A stretch of DNA of 64,000 bases from [Clostridium] aminophilum DSM 10710 (GCF_000711825.1 NZ_JONJ01000004.1:120642-184641); one strand, 5' to 3'. Positions 35,295 to 43,736 are shown, counted from the first letter of the stretch. Made by a program: numbers and translations. Notes: a model not told the origin generated them from the sequence alone.

Positions 35295-36038
35295 ATGAAA
35301 CTGGAAAACCTGAACCCATCCGTCAAGGCTGCGGCTGTCATGATCGGCGCGATCCTGCTCTCTTTCTCCTATCTGATCAGCCTGAATCTGATTCTTTTTA
35401 TGCTTTGCCTTGCCGGTCTTCTGCTCTTTTCGGACGCCCGTCCTTCCCGGATCGGAAAGATCCTGATTCCGGCATTTCTTGCCGCGTTCGGGCTGTTTAT
35501 GATGGGACTTTTGTACGCAAAAGGAAATTCGGTCACGGATGCGGAACTGACCGGAATCTCCGGTGTTCCCTACGCCGTCCGCGCGGCCATGTCACAGAAT
35601 CTGCGCACGGCGCTGCAGCTGTCGACCAGACTTCTCGCTTTTGCCGGCCTCGGCATTTTCTTTGCGCTGTCGACCAATGGGGAAGACTTTATCTTTTCAC
35701 TGATGCATCAATGCCGTCTCTCCCCGAAGTTTGCCTACAGCATTCTTGCCGCATACAATCTCATGCCTCATATGATGCGGGAATATCAGCAGGTTCGCAC
35801 TGCCTTTGCGGTGCGTGGGATTCCTGCCGGCCCGCTGTCCATGAAGCCTCTCTTCACCATGCTGGTCAACAGCATCCGCTGGTCTTCCTCCGTTGCCATG
35901 TCCATGGAATCCAAGGGGTTTAGCGGAAAAAGAAACCGCACCTTTTACCGGATCCCTTCGGTGAAATGGTACGATATCGTCTTCTTTGCGGTTCTGATCG
36001 TGGGAATCCTTGCGGGGATGGTTTTTCTCAAAATCTGA
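35295..36038 (+). CDS. ykoC: YkoC, EcfT-type transmembrane subunit
   Basis: Membrane coupling subunit of 247 residues with several hydrophobic segments and the EcfT coupling helices, seen as TAFAVRGIPAGPL and SMESKGFSGKRNRT (Ala-Arg-Gly and related motifs that contact the ATPase). It is the last gene of the ykoFEDC operon, 23 bp after ykoD. The repeat-flanked GNAT cassette begins 20 bp beyond its stop. Confidence 0.9.
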   Translation: MKLENLNPSVKAAAVMIGAILLSFSYLISLNLILFMLCLAGLLLFSDARPSRIGKILIPAFLAAFGLFMMGLLYAKGNSVTDAELTGISGVPYAVRAAMSQNLRTALQLSTRLLAFAGLGIFFALSTNGEDFIFSLMHQCRLSPKFAYSILAAYNLMPHMMREYQQVRTAFAVRGIPAGPLSMKPLFTMLVNSIRWSSSVAMSMESKGFSGKRNRTFYRIPSVKWYDIVFFAVLIVGILAGMVFLKI

Positions 36039-36057
36039 TTTGTATTTCACAGTCGCT

Positions 36058-36101
36058 TTTTCCGGTCGGCGACTGCAGGCACAGGCTTTGGCGAGTTAGC
36101 C
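36058..36101. repeat. 44-bp direct repeat, left copy
   Basis: Identical over 44 bp to 38043-38086 in the same orientation. It starts TTTTCCGGTCGGCGACTG and ends GGCGAGTTAGCC. The two copies bracket the AT-rich GNAT cassette. Confidence 0.92.
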
Positions 36102-36108
36102 GCGGAAA

Positions 36109-36154
36109 ATAAAAAAAGCCCTTCACCTACATGTGCACCTGCAGGAAAAGGGCA
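36109..36154 (-). terminator. Terminator of GNAT cassette
   Basis: On the minus strand GCCCTT pairs with AAGGGC around a ~25-nt loop and is followed by TTTTTTTAT. A second dyad, TAGCCAGG/CCTGGCTA (36161-36190), lies just upstream of it. Confidence 0.65.
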
Positions 36155-36234
36155 GCAAAATAGCCAGGACACTGGGTAAGCACCTGGCTATGTAAGAGTC
36201 ATATGCATTTTAAGAGGACGACAAACTGGAATTT

Positions 36235-36660
36235 CTATTTGTGTTGCCATGTCATTACATAATCTTTTTCTCCGGTAGCCTCATCTAAGCCACTATGCTG
36301 AATCTCAAATCCTTCTCTCTTATAAAAAGATATTGCCCGTGCGTTCTTTTGGTATACGTTCAAGTGCAACTTATTCCTTTTATCCTTTGCATAATTCAGC
36401 AGAATTTTACCTATACCCTGCGATTGCATTTCACCAGAAACAAAAATACCCTCAACATATTCATCATTTAACCCTATAAAACCCTGTATTTCTGTATCAT
36501 ACTCATACACATAAACCTCTGCTAGTAACAACGCTTCTTTTACTGATTGGAAATTGCTTTTCCAGTATTCGGCGGGGATAAAATTATGTGCCTTTATATT
36601 TGTATCCAACCATATATTTGCAACTTTATTTATATCTTCCCTTTGAAATTCTCTAATCAT
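36235..36660 (-). CDS. GNAT N-acetyltransferase (cassette gene 1)
   Basis: Acetyl-CoA dependent acetyltransferase of 141 residues. The acetyl-CoA binding motif A reads QSQGIGKILLNYAK, preceded by the beta strand VEGIFVSGEM, and motif B is NARAISFYKREGFEIQHSG. It resembles the YjaB/PhnO-like group. Base composition is clearly more AT-rich than the thiamine operon beside it, and codons are AT-ending, which suggests transfer. Last of four minus-strand genes in the repeat-flanked cassette. Confidence 0.85.
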   Translation of the reverse strand: MIREFQREDINKVANIWLDTNIKAHNFIPAEYWKSNFQSVKEALLLAEVYVYEYDTEIQGFIGLNDEYVEGIFVSGEMQSQGIGKILLNYAKDKRNKLHLNVYQKNARAISFYKREGFEIQHSGLDEATGEKDYVMTWQHK

Positions 36661-36695
36661 AACGGTGACTCTCCATAAACTTGAATTTGACTTGC

Positions 36696-37019
36696 CTATT
36701 TTCTTAAAATCTCATGTGGAGCTTCTATTTCATTTGCCAAGGTATGCTCTGTTAATTCTGACATCAATTTCAATTTTTTATTAATCAATGGTCGCATACA
36801 ATTAGGAACATGTTCCTGATGCGCTCTGTGGATTGCTACACATTCCTTACAGTTTCCGTGATAACGACAGGCTTTCAGGCAAGGACAGTGATCTTTGTCT
36901 TTATACTCCTTACGAAATTCCGCTGCAAATTCTTCTTGCAGTCTCAGTCCCTCGACACGGTTTCCCTTATGAAATTCTACCATTGCATCCAGTTCTTTCT
37001 GGTTCCCTTCAATCTTCAT
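36696..37019 (-). CDS. Small Cys-rich protein (cassette gene 2)
   Basis: Protein of 107 residues from the ATG at 37019 (GGAGG lies 11 bp ahead; an ATG 24 bp upstream is the alternative). Its centre has the spacing CPCLKACRYHGNCKECVAIHR...PNC, six cysteines with intervening His, resembling the small zinc-ribbon-like proteins of the DUF6485 type found in clostridia. Function unknown; metal binding is likely. Sits between two acetyltransferase genes. Confidence 0.65.
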   Translation of the reverse strand: MKIEGNQKELDAMVEFHKGNRVEGLRLQEEFAAEFRKEYKDKDHCPCLKACRYHGNCKECVAIHRAHQEHVPNCMRPLINKKLKLMSELTEHTLANEIEAPHEILRK

Positions 37020-37080
37020 GTTATTATAGCGCCTCCATTTCAACTATTCTTCATTTTCTGATAAATTCGAATTTGTCAGC

Positions 37081-37536
37081 CTAATCAAGCGTTTTTCTCA
37101 TATATGCAAATGAAAGATCGCTGGGACCTTGCTCCACCTTATATATCTTATAGCCTAGCTTCTCGTACAGGTTGATATTGATATAGCTTTTTGTACATGT
37201 ATAAAGCTCAAAAGCTTTTGCCTGTGTCAGTTCTTCAACTGCTGTCATCAGGTCAGTCGCTATACCCCTGTTCCTGTGTTCCTGCGCAACCATAAGACGA
37301 CCGATTTCGATGTGATCGCCGTTCTCCCTGCATCTTACAGCACCTATTATTTTCCCTGAATCATCCCGCTTGATCAGGACTGTCCAGTTGATGAAGTCTG
37401 CGCGGTTCTCCTCATACGACTCCATCAGGGCAGGCACATTCCTGCTGTTGATCATCTCAGCTTCGCTTTCAAATGCACGCAGCTGGAGATCATACAGCTC
37501 TTTTATATCCTTCTCTTTAGCATACTCATAGTCCAT
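37081..37536 (-). CDS. GNAT N-acetyltransferase (cassette gene 3)
   Basis: Acetyltransferase of 151 residues, only distantly similar to the other GNAT in the cassette. The core is IEIGRLMVAQEHRNRGIATDLMTAVEE (motif A with RNRGIA) and NINLYEKLGYKIYKVEQ (motif B). Substrate unknown; small-molecule or aminoglycoside-type acetylation are both possible for such orphan enzymes. Confidence 0.87.
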   Translation of the reverse strand: MDYEYAKEKDIKELYDLQLRAFESEAEMINSRNVPALMESYEENRADFINWTVLIKRDDSGKIIGAVRCRENGDHIEIGRLMVAQEHRNRGIATDLMTAVEELTQAKAFELYTCTKSYININLYEKLGYKIYKVEQGPSDLSFAYMRKTLD

Positions 37537-37737
37537 TTTGTTTTCTCCTAATAATCCTAATCCGATCTCAATCTTAGCTCTGTATCATCAGGAATCCTGA
37601 TCCTGGCTTTTCTCCCGGTCTTTCCAGTCCATATCCATAGCCCCTACAAATCCCGAGTTGTCGGGACCATTTCATTCTGACTTTTCCGCAATCATACCAC
37701 AAGATCATTAACAAAGTGTGTTAGGATCAAGAAAACT

Positions 37738-38043
37738 TCAAGATTGCATCAATAAACCAAGGTTGATACTGGCTTCCTCCAAAAGTACATCCAGTATGCC
37801 GGCACCGGCAGTCACCATGATCAGAACGGCTACCATGGCAATCAGGATCCACATGGACGGCCACATCTGCTGAACGATGACGTAGATGATACAGCCAAGG
37901 ATGATCAGAATCAATCCGCCAACAATGACGGAAGAAAGTTCGATACCGATCTTAACAAGCACTCTCAGCACGAAGAGAACCAGCATAACCGGCAGTAGAA
38001 GTACTTTCATAAGCAGCTTTAGTAAAAACATATTTGACCGCAT
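37738..38043 (-). CDS. Small hydrophobic membrane protein (cassette gene 4)
   Basis: Product of 101 residues from the ATG at 38043, or 97 from the next Met. The longer in-frame extension upstream is rejected because it is translated out of the 44-bp repeat. After MFLLKLLMKVLLLPVMLVLFVLR there are two further hydrophobic helices. The N-terminal pattern recalls the small membrane proteins carried by clostridial integrative elements, which hints at a mobile origin; this is a weak resemblance. Confidence 0.6.
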   Translation of the reverse strand: MRSNMFLLKLLMKVLLLPVMLVLFVLRVLVKIGIELSSVIVGGLILIILGCIIYVIVQQMWPSMWILIAMVAVLIMVTAGAGILDVLLEEASINLGLLMQS

Positions 38044-38086
38044 TTTCCGGTCGGCGACTGCAGGCACAGGCTTTGGCGAGTTAGCC
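38043..38086. repeat. 44-bp direct repeat, right copy
   Basis: Exact copy of 36058-36101, 51 bp beyond the 3' end of tRNA-Arg. A looser relative, with GGGCTTTGGCGGATCAGCCGC, occurs near 39487. Confidence 0.92.
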
Positions 38087-38136
38087 ACGTAAAAAAGCGG
38101 AATTCCGTCTTTCAACGAAATTCCGCCTGTAAATCC

Positions 38137-38210
38137 TGTTCGCGACGCGATTCGAACGCGCGACCTTCCGCTTAGGAGGCGGACGCTCTATCCAGCTGAG
38201 CTACGCAAAC
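38137..38210 (-). tRNA. tRNA-Arg (CCU anticodon)
   Basis: The minus strand folds as a cloverleaf: acceptor GTTTGCG/CGCGAAC, anticodon stem TCCGC/GCGGA with loop CTCCTAA, and T-loop GTTCGAATC. Anticodon CCT reads AGG. No encoded CCA. Confidence 0.95.
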
Positions 38211-38385
38211 AAAAAGAAAATGATCGGGCGACTGCAATTCCTGCAGCCACCCGATTATTATACTGTCTTTTTATATTTCCGTCAAATAAAGGCCGGAGAT
38301 TTCAAAAACTAAATTCCAAAGTTCCAATAAGACGCCAATAAAACTCCAATTGAGCTCCAAATTAACAAATCACATTCCATCGAAA

Positions 38386-39270
38386 TCACGCCACGGTAAA
38401 ATTCGCGATGCCCTGCATCCAGATTTTCCCCTTAAAACGGCGGCCGACTGCCGGCTCTCCGAGAAGATCCTCTCGGTTGACCGCAACGCGGAAACGGATT
38501 CCGTTGCAGCGGATCAGCATATCATAGACGATTTCCTCCGTGATCCGGTTCTTTTTTTCTTTCAGATCCTCGATCATGCCGAGCACCTGATACTGGTCAC
38601 TCTCCAGACCGGACGGAAGGAACGTGGAATCGACAATCGAATAGATATCTTCATTTTCCACCCGCTTGATGATCTGATTAAAGAGATCATACTCGCTGAA
38701 CGTCAGCGCTTCCATCGCCTCCGCATCGCCGTCACGGGCCGCCTTCAGCATCTCATTTCTCTTGGATGTCAGAATGATATCCTTCTCTTTCTGTTTCTCT
38801 GTAAACTGAATCGGCAGAAGAATTGTTCCCTCACTCGCCAGTGCGGAAAGCCGGACGCCCGAAACATCCAGACGCGGACCGTATTTCATGAATTTATCCC
38901 GGTATTCGATTGGATTCAGCAGATAAAAAATCAGTGACACTCCGACCGCATATTCGTCCAGCATGCCTGCAAATGTCTCCTTCTCGGCATGACGTTGAAT
39001 CGTACACTGCTCTTTGGAGGAAACCAGTCCGCTCTCAATATACGGGTAATAATAGCGGATATCCAGCTCATCCCGATCATTCATCTGTCCGAACATCGCG
39101 ATGCCGAGTCCCGGTGCGACCTCATTCCGGATCTCACAGAGCGTGCTGTCGCGATCCGTCTGGAAAAAACGGGCATTGTCCGATTCTCTGGACAGGACTT
39201 CCAACAGCGCTTTCACTTCATTTTCCCGTCTGTAATTGGAAAAACCGATGGTTCTCAGAAACTTATGCAT
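38386..39270 (-). CDS. DUF3881 family protein
   Basis: Cytosolic protein of 294 residues beginning MHKFLRTIGFSNYRRENEVKALL, matching the DUF3881 family of Lachnospiraceae, function unknown. Conserved-looking segments are GLGIAMFGQMNDRDELDIRYYYPY and DEYAVGVSLIFYLLNP. The C-terminal part, FRVAVNREDLLGEPAVGRRFKGKIWMQG, looks like a small beta barrel. AAGGAAAAG precedes the ATG. It follows parA-parB-DUF4446 on the same strand, a placement that may tie it to the origin cluster by descent more than by function. Confidence 0.8.
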   Translation of the reverse strand: MHKFLRTIGFSNYRRENEVKALLEVLSRESDNARFFQTDRDSTLCEIRNEVAPGLGIAMFGQMNDRDELDIRYYYPYIESGLVSSKEQCTIQRHAEKETFAGMLDEYAVGVSLIFYLLNPIEYRDKFMKYGPRLDVSGVRLSALASEGTILLPIQFTEKQKEKDIILTSKRNEMLKAARDGDAEAMEALTFSEYDLFNQIIKRVENEDIYSIVDSTFLPSGLESDQYQVLGMIEDLKEKKNRITEEIVYDMLIRCNGIRFRVAVNREDLLGEPAVGRRFKGKIWMQGIANFTVA

Positions 39271-39567
39271 ACTTTTCCTTCCACTACGACAATTTCACGG
39301 GTGACCATCAAAATGATATCTTGCATTCTTCCCCGTATCGGGAAAAATCTTAACAACCACAGGATTCTCGAAAGAACTTTCTTAGAAAATCTTTCGCAGA
39401 AAAACCATTTTGCTGCAGTCACAAGTCGAAACACGCTACGCGGATTTTGATCGTTTCGCGGCAGTCTCGAGGGCCTCACCGGGGTGTGGGCTTTGGCGGA
39501 TCAGCCGCATAAATCAGAATCCCTGCGGCCCTGCGAGCGCACCCCCGGAGATCATTACTCGCGTGAC
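39271..39567. other. Gap with dispersed-repeat remnant
   Basis: About 300 bp between the DUF3881 and DUF4446 genes. At 39462-39515 lies a diverged relative of the 44-bp repeat, inside a larger dyad CCGGGGTG/CACCCCCGG (39479-39549). No gene seen. Confidence 0.5.
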
Positions 39568-40137
39568 TCAGATTTCCTCCTCCGCCTCTTCTTCCTCCTG
39601 CGGATTTTCCTTTCTTCTGCTTCTTCCCGGTTTTCCGATATATCCGAGTGCCTGCTCCAGGGCCTCTCTCTCCTCATTTCCGAGAAGAACCTCCGTCCGA
39701 CCTTCCAGAACATCCTTCATATAGAGATAGCAGCCGTCTCTGGAGTGAACCGAATTCAGAACAAATCCGGTGTTGTTTTCATCGAGAAGAGCGATGGCAA
39801 AACTGAGGTTTCCGCCCATTCCCTTAAATGCGTTGTATTTTACCATGCCAAGTTTCCGGAAACTGGACTTTACGATCTCCATCGCATAATCCATCTTCTC
39901 CTGATTGGCATTGGCAGAATTCCGGAGATCCTCCGTCTCATCCACCAGATCCAGAATGACATCCTCCAGTGTCTCGGCATCTTTTCCTCTCATAAAAACG
40001 TCATAGCGCCGGTAAAGTCTCCGGTACTGAAAGATTACTCCGGCCATGATCACCAGAGAGATCACCGTAATCACCATCAGCGTAATCAGAATAATTCCCG
40101 GATCAACGGGAAAATGGTTTAAAATGCTGTTTTCCAT
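39568..40137 (-). CDS. DUF4446 family membrane protein
   Basis: Protein of 189 residues with one N-terminal membrane segment (ILITLMVITVISLVIMAGVIFQYRRLYRRY), a short coiled coil (EDVILDLVDETEDLRNSANANQEKM), and a conserved domain containing KLGMVKYNAFKGMGGNLSFAIALLDENNTGFVLNSVHSRDG. These are DUF4446 hallmarks. Such genes commonly follow parB in clostridia, as here (14 bp gap); a link to chromosome segregation or sporulation is suspected but unproven. The C-terminus is an acidic Glu tail. Confidence 0.85.
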   Translation of the reverse strand: MENSILNHFPVDPGIILITLMVITVISLVIMAGVIFQYRRLYRRYDVFMRGKDAETLEDVILDLVDETEDLRNSANANQEKMDYAMEIVKSSFRKLGMVKYNAFKGMGGNLSFAIALLDENNTGFVLNSVHSRDGCYLYMKDVLEGRTEVLLGNEEREALEQALGYIGKPGRSRRKENPQEEEEAEEEI

Positions 40138-40151
40138 TTTTCGATATCTCC

Positions 40152-41345
40152 TTAATCACGAAGGGACTGAAGCATCTCTGAAATCCGCTCCAGCTCATCC
40201 GCAGAGTAGTATTCAATCTCTATTCTGCCGCGGCCCTGTTCTTTCCTGCGAATCTGAACTTTTGTCCCCATCGCCTCTTTCAGCCGGTCTTCCAGCTCGC
40301 GGTAAAAAATCCCCAGTTTGTCATTTTCTTTTTCAGCCGGCTCCTTCTTTGTATCCGGTTCCGGCTGCGTCAGCTTCTTCACCAGCTGTTCGGTCTCGCG
40401 AACACTGAGTTCTTTTGCTGCGATCTTTTCCGCGACCGCTGCCTGCTGTTCGCGGTCGGTCAGCCCAAGAAGGGCTCTCGCATGTCCGGCGGTCAGTTTA
40501 CCGTCTACCAGCATGTTCTGAACCTTTTCATCCAGTTTTAACAGTCTCATGCTGTTGGTAACCGCGACACGGCTCTTGGACACTCTGGTGGAGATCTCCT
40601 CCTGTGTCAGTCCGAAGTCCGTGATCAGCGTATGATAAGCCTTTGCCTCTTCAATCGCGTTCAGATCGGACCGCTGAATATTCTCGATCAGAGAAACCTC
40701 CATCATCTCCTGACGGCTGTAATCCCGCACAATCACCGGAACTTCACGCAGTCCGGCCAGTTTGGAGGCACGATATCGTCTCTCTCCGGCGATGATTTCA
40801 TACCGCTCATTCTTTTTGGTGACAATCAGCGGCTGCAGTACCCCGTAGGTACGGATGGAAGCGGCCAGCTCCGCCAGTTCCTCTTCATTGAATTTCTTTC
40901 TCGGCTGCTCCGAATTGGCATCAATCAGCGCAAGGCTTACCTTCTGTGCCATTCCCTCTTCCGTCAGCCCGATAAAATTCTTCTGCGGTTCCGCGGTTCT
41001 CTCCGAAGTTTTTTCTTTTTTCGAAACCGGAATCTCCGGATCGGTGAGAACCGGCTCGATATTCTTTGGTTCCGTTCTGCCGGATTCTGTTTTTTTTGCG
41101 GTCTTTTGGGCAGAGGAACTCTCATTTTTCTTTTTTGATGCCGCTGTTTTTTTCCGTTTTGGCTCTGTATTCGCCTTTTTCACGGCCGGAGCGGATTTCT
41201 TTTCATTCTTCTTTTCATTCTTTATTTCCTTCGCTTCCGTTTTCTCCCCGGAATTGACTTTTTCCTCGCGCTGCTCCGCCTTTTTTTCTTCAATATCTCC
41301 GAAAAATGATTCCAGTCCTCTTCCGAGTCCCCTTCTTTTTGACAT
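40152..41345 (-). CDS. parB: ParB/Spo0J chromosome-partitioning protein
   Basis: CTP-dependent DNA clamp that loads at parS and spreads to organise the origin. The first residues RRGLGRGLESFFGD are the ParA-stimulating motif. The ParB/CTPase domain starts near residue 135 (SLALIDANSEQPRKKFNEEEL) and contains GERRYRASKLAG; the helix-turn-helix LTQEEISTRVSKSRVAVTNSMRLLKL follows, and a C-terminal dimerisation region. At 397 residues it is about 100 longer than usual, owing to a Lys/Glu/Ala-rich low-complexity linker between the N-terminal motif and the CTPase domain. Coupled to parA 59 bp upstream. Confidence 0.96.
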   Translation of the reverse strand: MSKRRGLGRGLESFFGDIEEKKAEQREEKVNSGEKTEAKEIKNEKKNEKKSAPAVKKANTEPKRKKTAASKKKNESSSAQKTAKKTESGRTEPKNIEPVLTDPEIPVSKKEKTSERTAEPQKNFIGLTEEGMAQKVSLALIDANSEQPRKKFNEEELAELAASIRTYGVLQPLIVTKKNERYEIIAGERRYRASKLAGLREVPVIVRDYSRQEMMEVSLIENIQRSDLNAIEEAKAYHTLITDFGLTQEEISTRVSKSRVAVTNSMRLLKLDEKVQNMLVDGKLTAGHARALLGLTDREQQAAVAEKIAAKELSVRETEQLVKKLTQPEPDTKKEPAEKENDKLGIFYRELEDRLKEAMGTKVQIRRKEQGRGRIEIEYYSADELERISEMLQSLRD

Positions 41346-41404
41346 GTCCGATCCTTCCTTTCTCCGATAACTTTCTGATCAGAATTCGCTGAATTCCCGG
41401 GTGA

Positions 41405-42169
41405 TTACCGGTTCAGACGGATAACTTCCTTTGCCAAACTGCGGTAACTTTCCGCGCCGCTGGATCGGGAAGAATAATGATTGATCGGAAGACCGAAGCT
41501 CGGTGCCTCCGCAAGCCGTACATTTCTCGGAATCAGTGTCTTGAAAATGTGTCCCTGGAAATTCTCGTGCACATTATTCACCACTTCCGAAGCCAGATTT
41601 GTTCTGGAATCAAACATCGTGAAGACAATTCCTTCCAGTTTCAGATTCGGATTCATCTTTTTGGATACCAGTTCCACCGTGCGCAGAACCTGGGAGAGAC
41701 CTTCCAGTGCATAATACTCACACTGGATCGGAATCAGCACGCTGTCTGCCGCGGTAAGGGAATTCAGCGTCAGAAGACTCAGGGACGGCGGACAGTCAAT
41801 GACAATGAAATCGTACCGGTCCCGAACCTTCTCCAGAACTTCCGACAGGCGCTTTTCCTTCTTTTCCGTGCTGAGAAGTTCGATCTCCGCACCGGCCAGA
41901 TCACTGTCAGAAGCAATGACATCAAGAGAATCCTCTGCTCCCCTCTGCACGCACTCTTCAAAGGAAGCATCTCCCATCATCAACTCATACACGGTATTGT
42001 CGATTTCTCCCTTTGGAAGACCGAGGCCGCTTGTCATGTTTCCCTGCGGATCCATGTCTACCGCCAGGACCTTCTTTTTCTTTTCTGCCAGGCAGGCCGA
42101 CAGATTGATCGCTGTCGTCGTCTTTCCGACGCCGCCCTTCTGATTCGCTATCGCAATGATCTTGCTCAT
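41405..42169 (-). CDS. parA: ParA/Soj chromosome-partitioning ATPase
   Basis: Deviant Walker-type ATPase of 254 residues: KGGVGKTTTAINLSA at residues 11-25, switch region AVDMDPQGNMTSGLG, and VIDCPPSLSLLTLNSL. It binds DNA non-specifically as an ATP dimer and works with ParB in origin positioning, and in Bacillus also affects DnaA activity. That makes the DnaA-like gene ~9 kb away worth noting. The two nearest parS sites lie ~500 bp upstream of its start. Confidence 0.96.
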   Translation of the reverse strand: MSKIIAIANQKGGVGKTTTAINLSACLAEKKKKVLAVDMDPQGNMTSGLGLPKGEIDNTVYELMMGDASFEECVQRGAEDSLDVIASDSDLAGAEIELLSTEKKEKRLSEVLEKVRDRYDFIVIDCPPSLSLLTLNSLTAADSVLIPIQCEYYALEGLSQVLRTVELVSKKMNPNLKLEGIVFTMFDSRTNLASEVVNNVHENFQGHIFKTLIPRNVRLAEAPSFGLPINHYSSRSSGAESYRSLAKEVIRLNR

Positions 42170-42503
42170 GTTATCCTTCCGTTCTCTCTCTGTTTTTCTT
42201 CCGACTGTCTCTTCGGATCTCTTTTTTCTCTTTTTTCTTTCAAAGACATATCGTGCTCAATCGCGCTCATCGTCTTTTATGCATATTATGCATTTTACTT
42301 TTTTTAATCCGTTTAAAATCATAACCGTTATTTCAAAAGATCCGCTCGTCTTCCCGGAACAGTTTTGCTGTGTTCCTGTCCATTGCGGTAAAAGAATGCC
42401 GTCCGCAAGCGTACTTCGTTTTCTTCATCTCCGCAATCCCGAGAGCGCCCCGGAGACTTTGCGCGCCGCCGCTGGTCACCGTTAGGTGACAGCTTCCTTG
42501 GCG

Positions 42504-42567
42504 AAGCTCTTAGCGACACATATTTCACTTGGTAGCTATGCTGCTTAGTGAAATAGCGTGCTGCGGC
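42504..42567. repeat. Dispersed hairpin repeat, copy 2
   Basis: Relative of 8415-8478. Stem TATTTCAC/GTGAAATA is retained, and the inner loop still pairs (GTAGC/GCTGC) despite several base changes. Confidence 0.75.
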
Positions 42568-42673
42568 TGGTTTTCTCGAGCTTAGTGAATTTGCTTACAG
42601 CGGCGTGCGCATCCTCGCGGAGCGTTTTTGTTTCATAGGGAATTTCGGAGAATTTTCCCATGAAACAAATAAA

Positions 42674-42689
42674 TGTTTCACGTGAAACA
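42674..42689. promoter_or_regulatory. parS: parS site 3 (ParB binding)
   Basis: TGTTTCACGTGAAACA, perfect palindrome. Confidence 0.93.
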
Positions 42690-42721
42690 TTACCCTATGT
42701 TTATTGATTATACCATAGGAA

Positions 42722-42737
42722 CGTTTCACGTGAAACA
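42722..42737. promoter_or_regulatory. parS: parS site 4 (ParB binding)
   Basis: CGTTTCACGTGAAACA, one change at the first position from the other three sites and 48 bp from site 3. Confidence 0.9.
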
Positions 42738-42788
42738 TCTAATCACATATTCAATCACCTGTCAGCGCAATTACTGAAACCAGTGCTT

Positions 42789-43517
42789 TCAGTGCAGCGG
42801 ATCTTTGGAAGGGGTTCCGGCCTTTCTCGGATAGATCTTTGGCGTAGCAGTCATCTTCCGGATCATCACGATTTTTCGTTCATCTCCGTTCGGGAGTCGG
42901 AATTCCGTGATATTCTCGATTTTTCCTCCCAGCTTTTTCACCGCACCATCCGCCATCTGCATCTCTTCTTCCAGTTTTCCGGATTTGTACGGAGCAAACA
43001 ATCCGCCTTTTTTCACCAGCGGAATACAGTACTCCGACAGCGTTGCAAGATTGGCAACCGCTCTGGAAACACAGATATCATAGACCTCACGGTGTTCCTT
43101 CATCCGTCCGAAATCCTCGGCTCTGGCGTGAATGGCACGAATTCCGGAAAGACCGTTCTCCTCGGCGCAGGTTTCCAGAAAACGGATTCTCTTTCCCAGA
43201 GAATCCACCAGTGTCACATCCAGATCCGGAAAAACAATTTTTAACGGAATACCCGGAAAGCCGGCTCCGGTCCCGACATCCACCAGACTTCCGCTGATTT
43301 CCGCCGGGTTCTTTACGGCGGAAATCAGCGATACACTGTCGGTAAAATGCTTTGTTATTACGTCGTTCATCTCGGTGATGGCCGTGAGGTTCATGACCTT
43401 ATTCCACTCAACCAGCATTTCAAAGTAGTGATAAAACTGCTCTGTCTGCTTTCCGGTAAGCGAAATTCCCATCTCCGACATTTCCCGCTTCAGGCGGGCC
43501 ACAAATTCTTCGTTCAT
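42789..43517 (-). CDS. rsmG: 16S rRNA m7G527 methyltransferase
   Basis: SAM-dependent methyltransferase of 242 residues that modifies G527 of 16S rRNA. The ATG at 43517 gives the standard length and N-terminus (MNEEFVARLKREMSEMGISL). Motifs: LVDVGTGAGFPGIPLKI (SAM binding), DVTLVDSLGKRIRFLETC, and DICVSRAVANLATLSEYCIPLV. Follows mnmG in the conserved origin order. Confidence 0.95.
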   Translation of the reverse strand: MNEEFVARLKREMSEMGISLTGKQTEQFYHYFEMLVEWNKVMNLTAITEMNDVITKHFTDSVSLISAVKNPAEISGSLVDVGTGAGFPGIPLKIVFPDLDVTLVDSLGKRIRFLETCAEENGLSGIRAIHARAEDFGRMKEHREVYDICVSRAVANLATLSEYCIPLVKKGGLFAPYKSGKLEEEMQMADGAVKKLGGKIENITEFRLPNGDERKIVMIRKMTATPKIYPRKAGTPSKDPLH

Positions 43518-43736
43518 TGATTCATCCTGTCGTCCTGCGGGACGCTTCTGCAGTCTTTTGTTGATCTGTTTCATCCGTTTTCCAACGGATCACTTCAAAA
43601 AAAGGATTGTCATTGTTGAATATTTATTCAAGAAGATTCATTTTTATTTATATATATTTGAAATTTTCTTTGTTCATCACAGGAGAGTTTTCCGGGCTAT
43701 GGTCTCTTTTTCTCTCTTCTGCTTTCTTCGTCCTCT

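Larger units (their letters stand above)
42170..42788. other. 619-bp parS-bearing intergenic region
   Basis: Non-coding gap between parA and rsmG. Holds two parS sites, the second copy of the hairpin repeat, a CTGGTCACCGTTAGGTGAC hairpin (42471-42489) and AT-rich flanks. GC-rich patches here look like repeat debris. No gene seen. Confidence 0.6.

Noticed and set aside
38044..38115. Upstream start for the small membrane protein (24 extra residues)
   Set aside because: The extension is translated from the 44-bp direct repeat and reads as non-membrane filler.
38087..38210. tRNA-Arg as an integration site for the GNAT cassette
   Set aside because: No copy of the tRNA 3' end at the far side of the cassette and no integrase; the flanking repeats are a different sequence.
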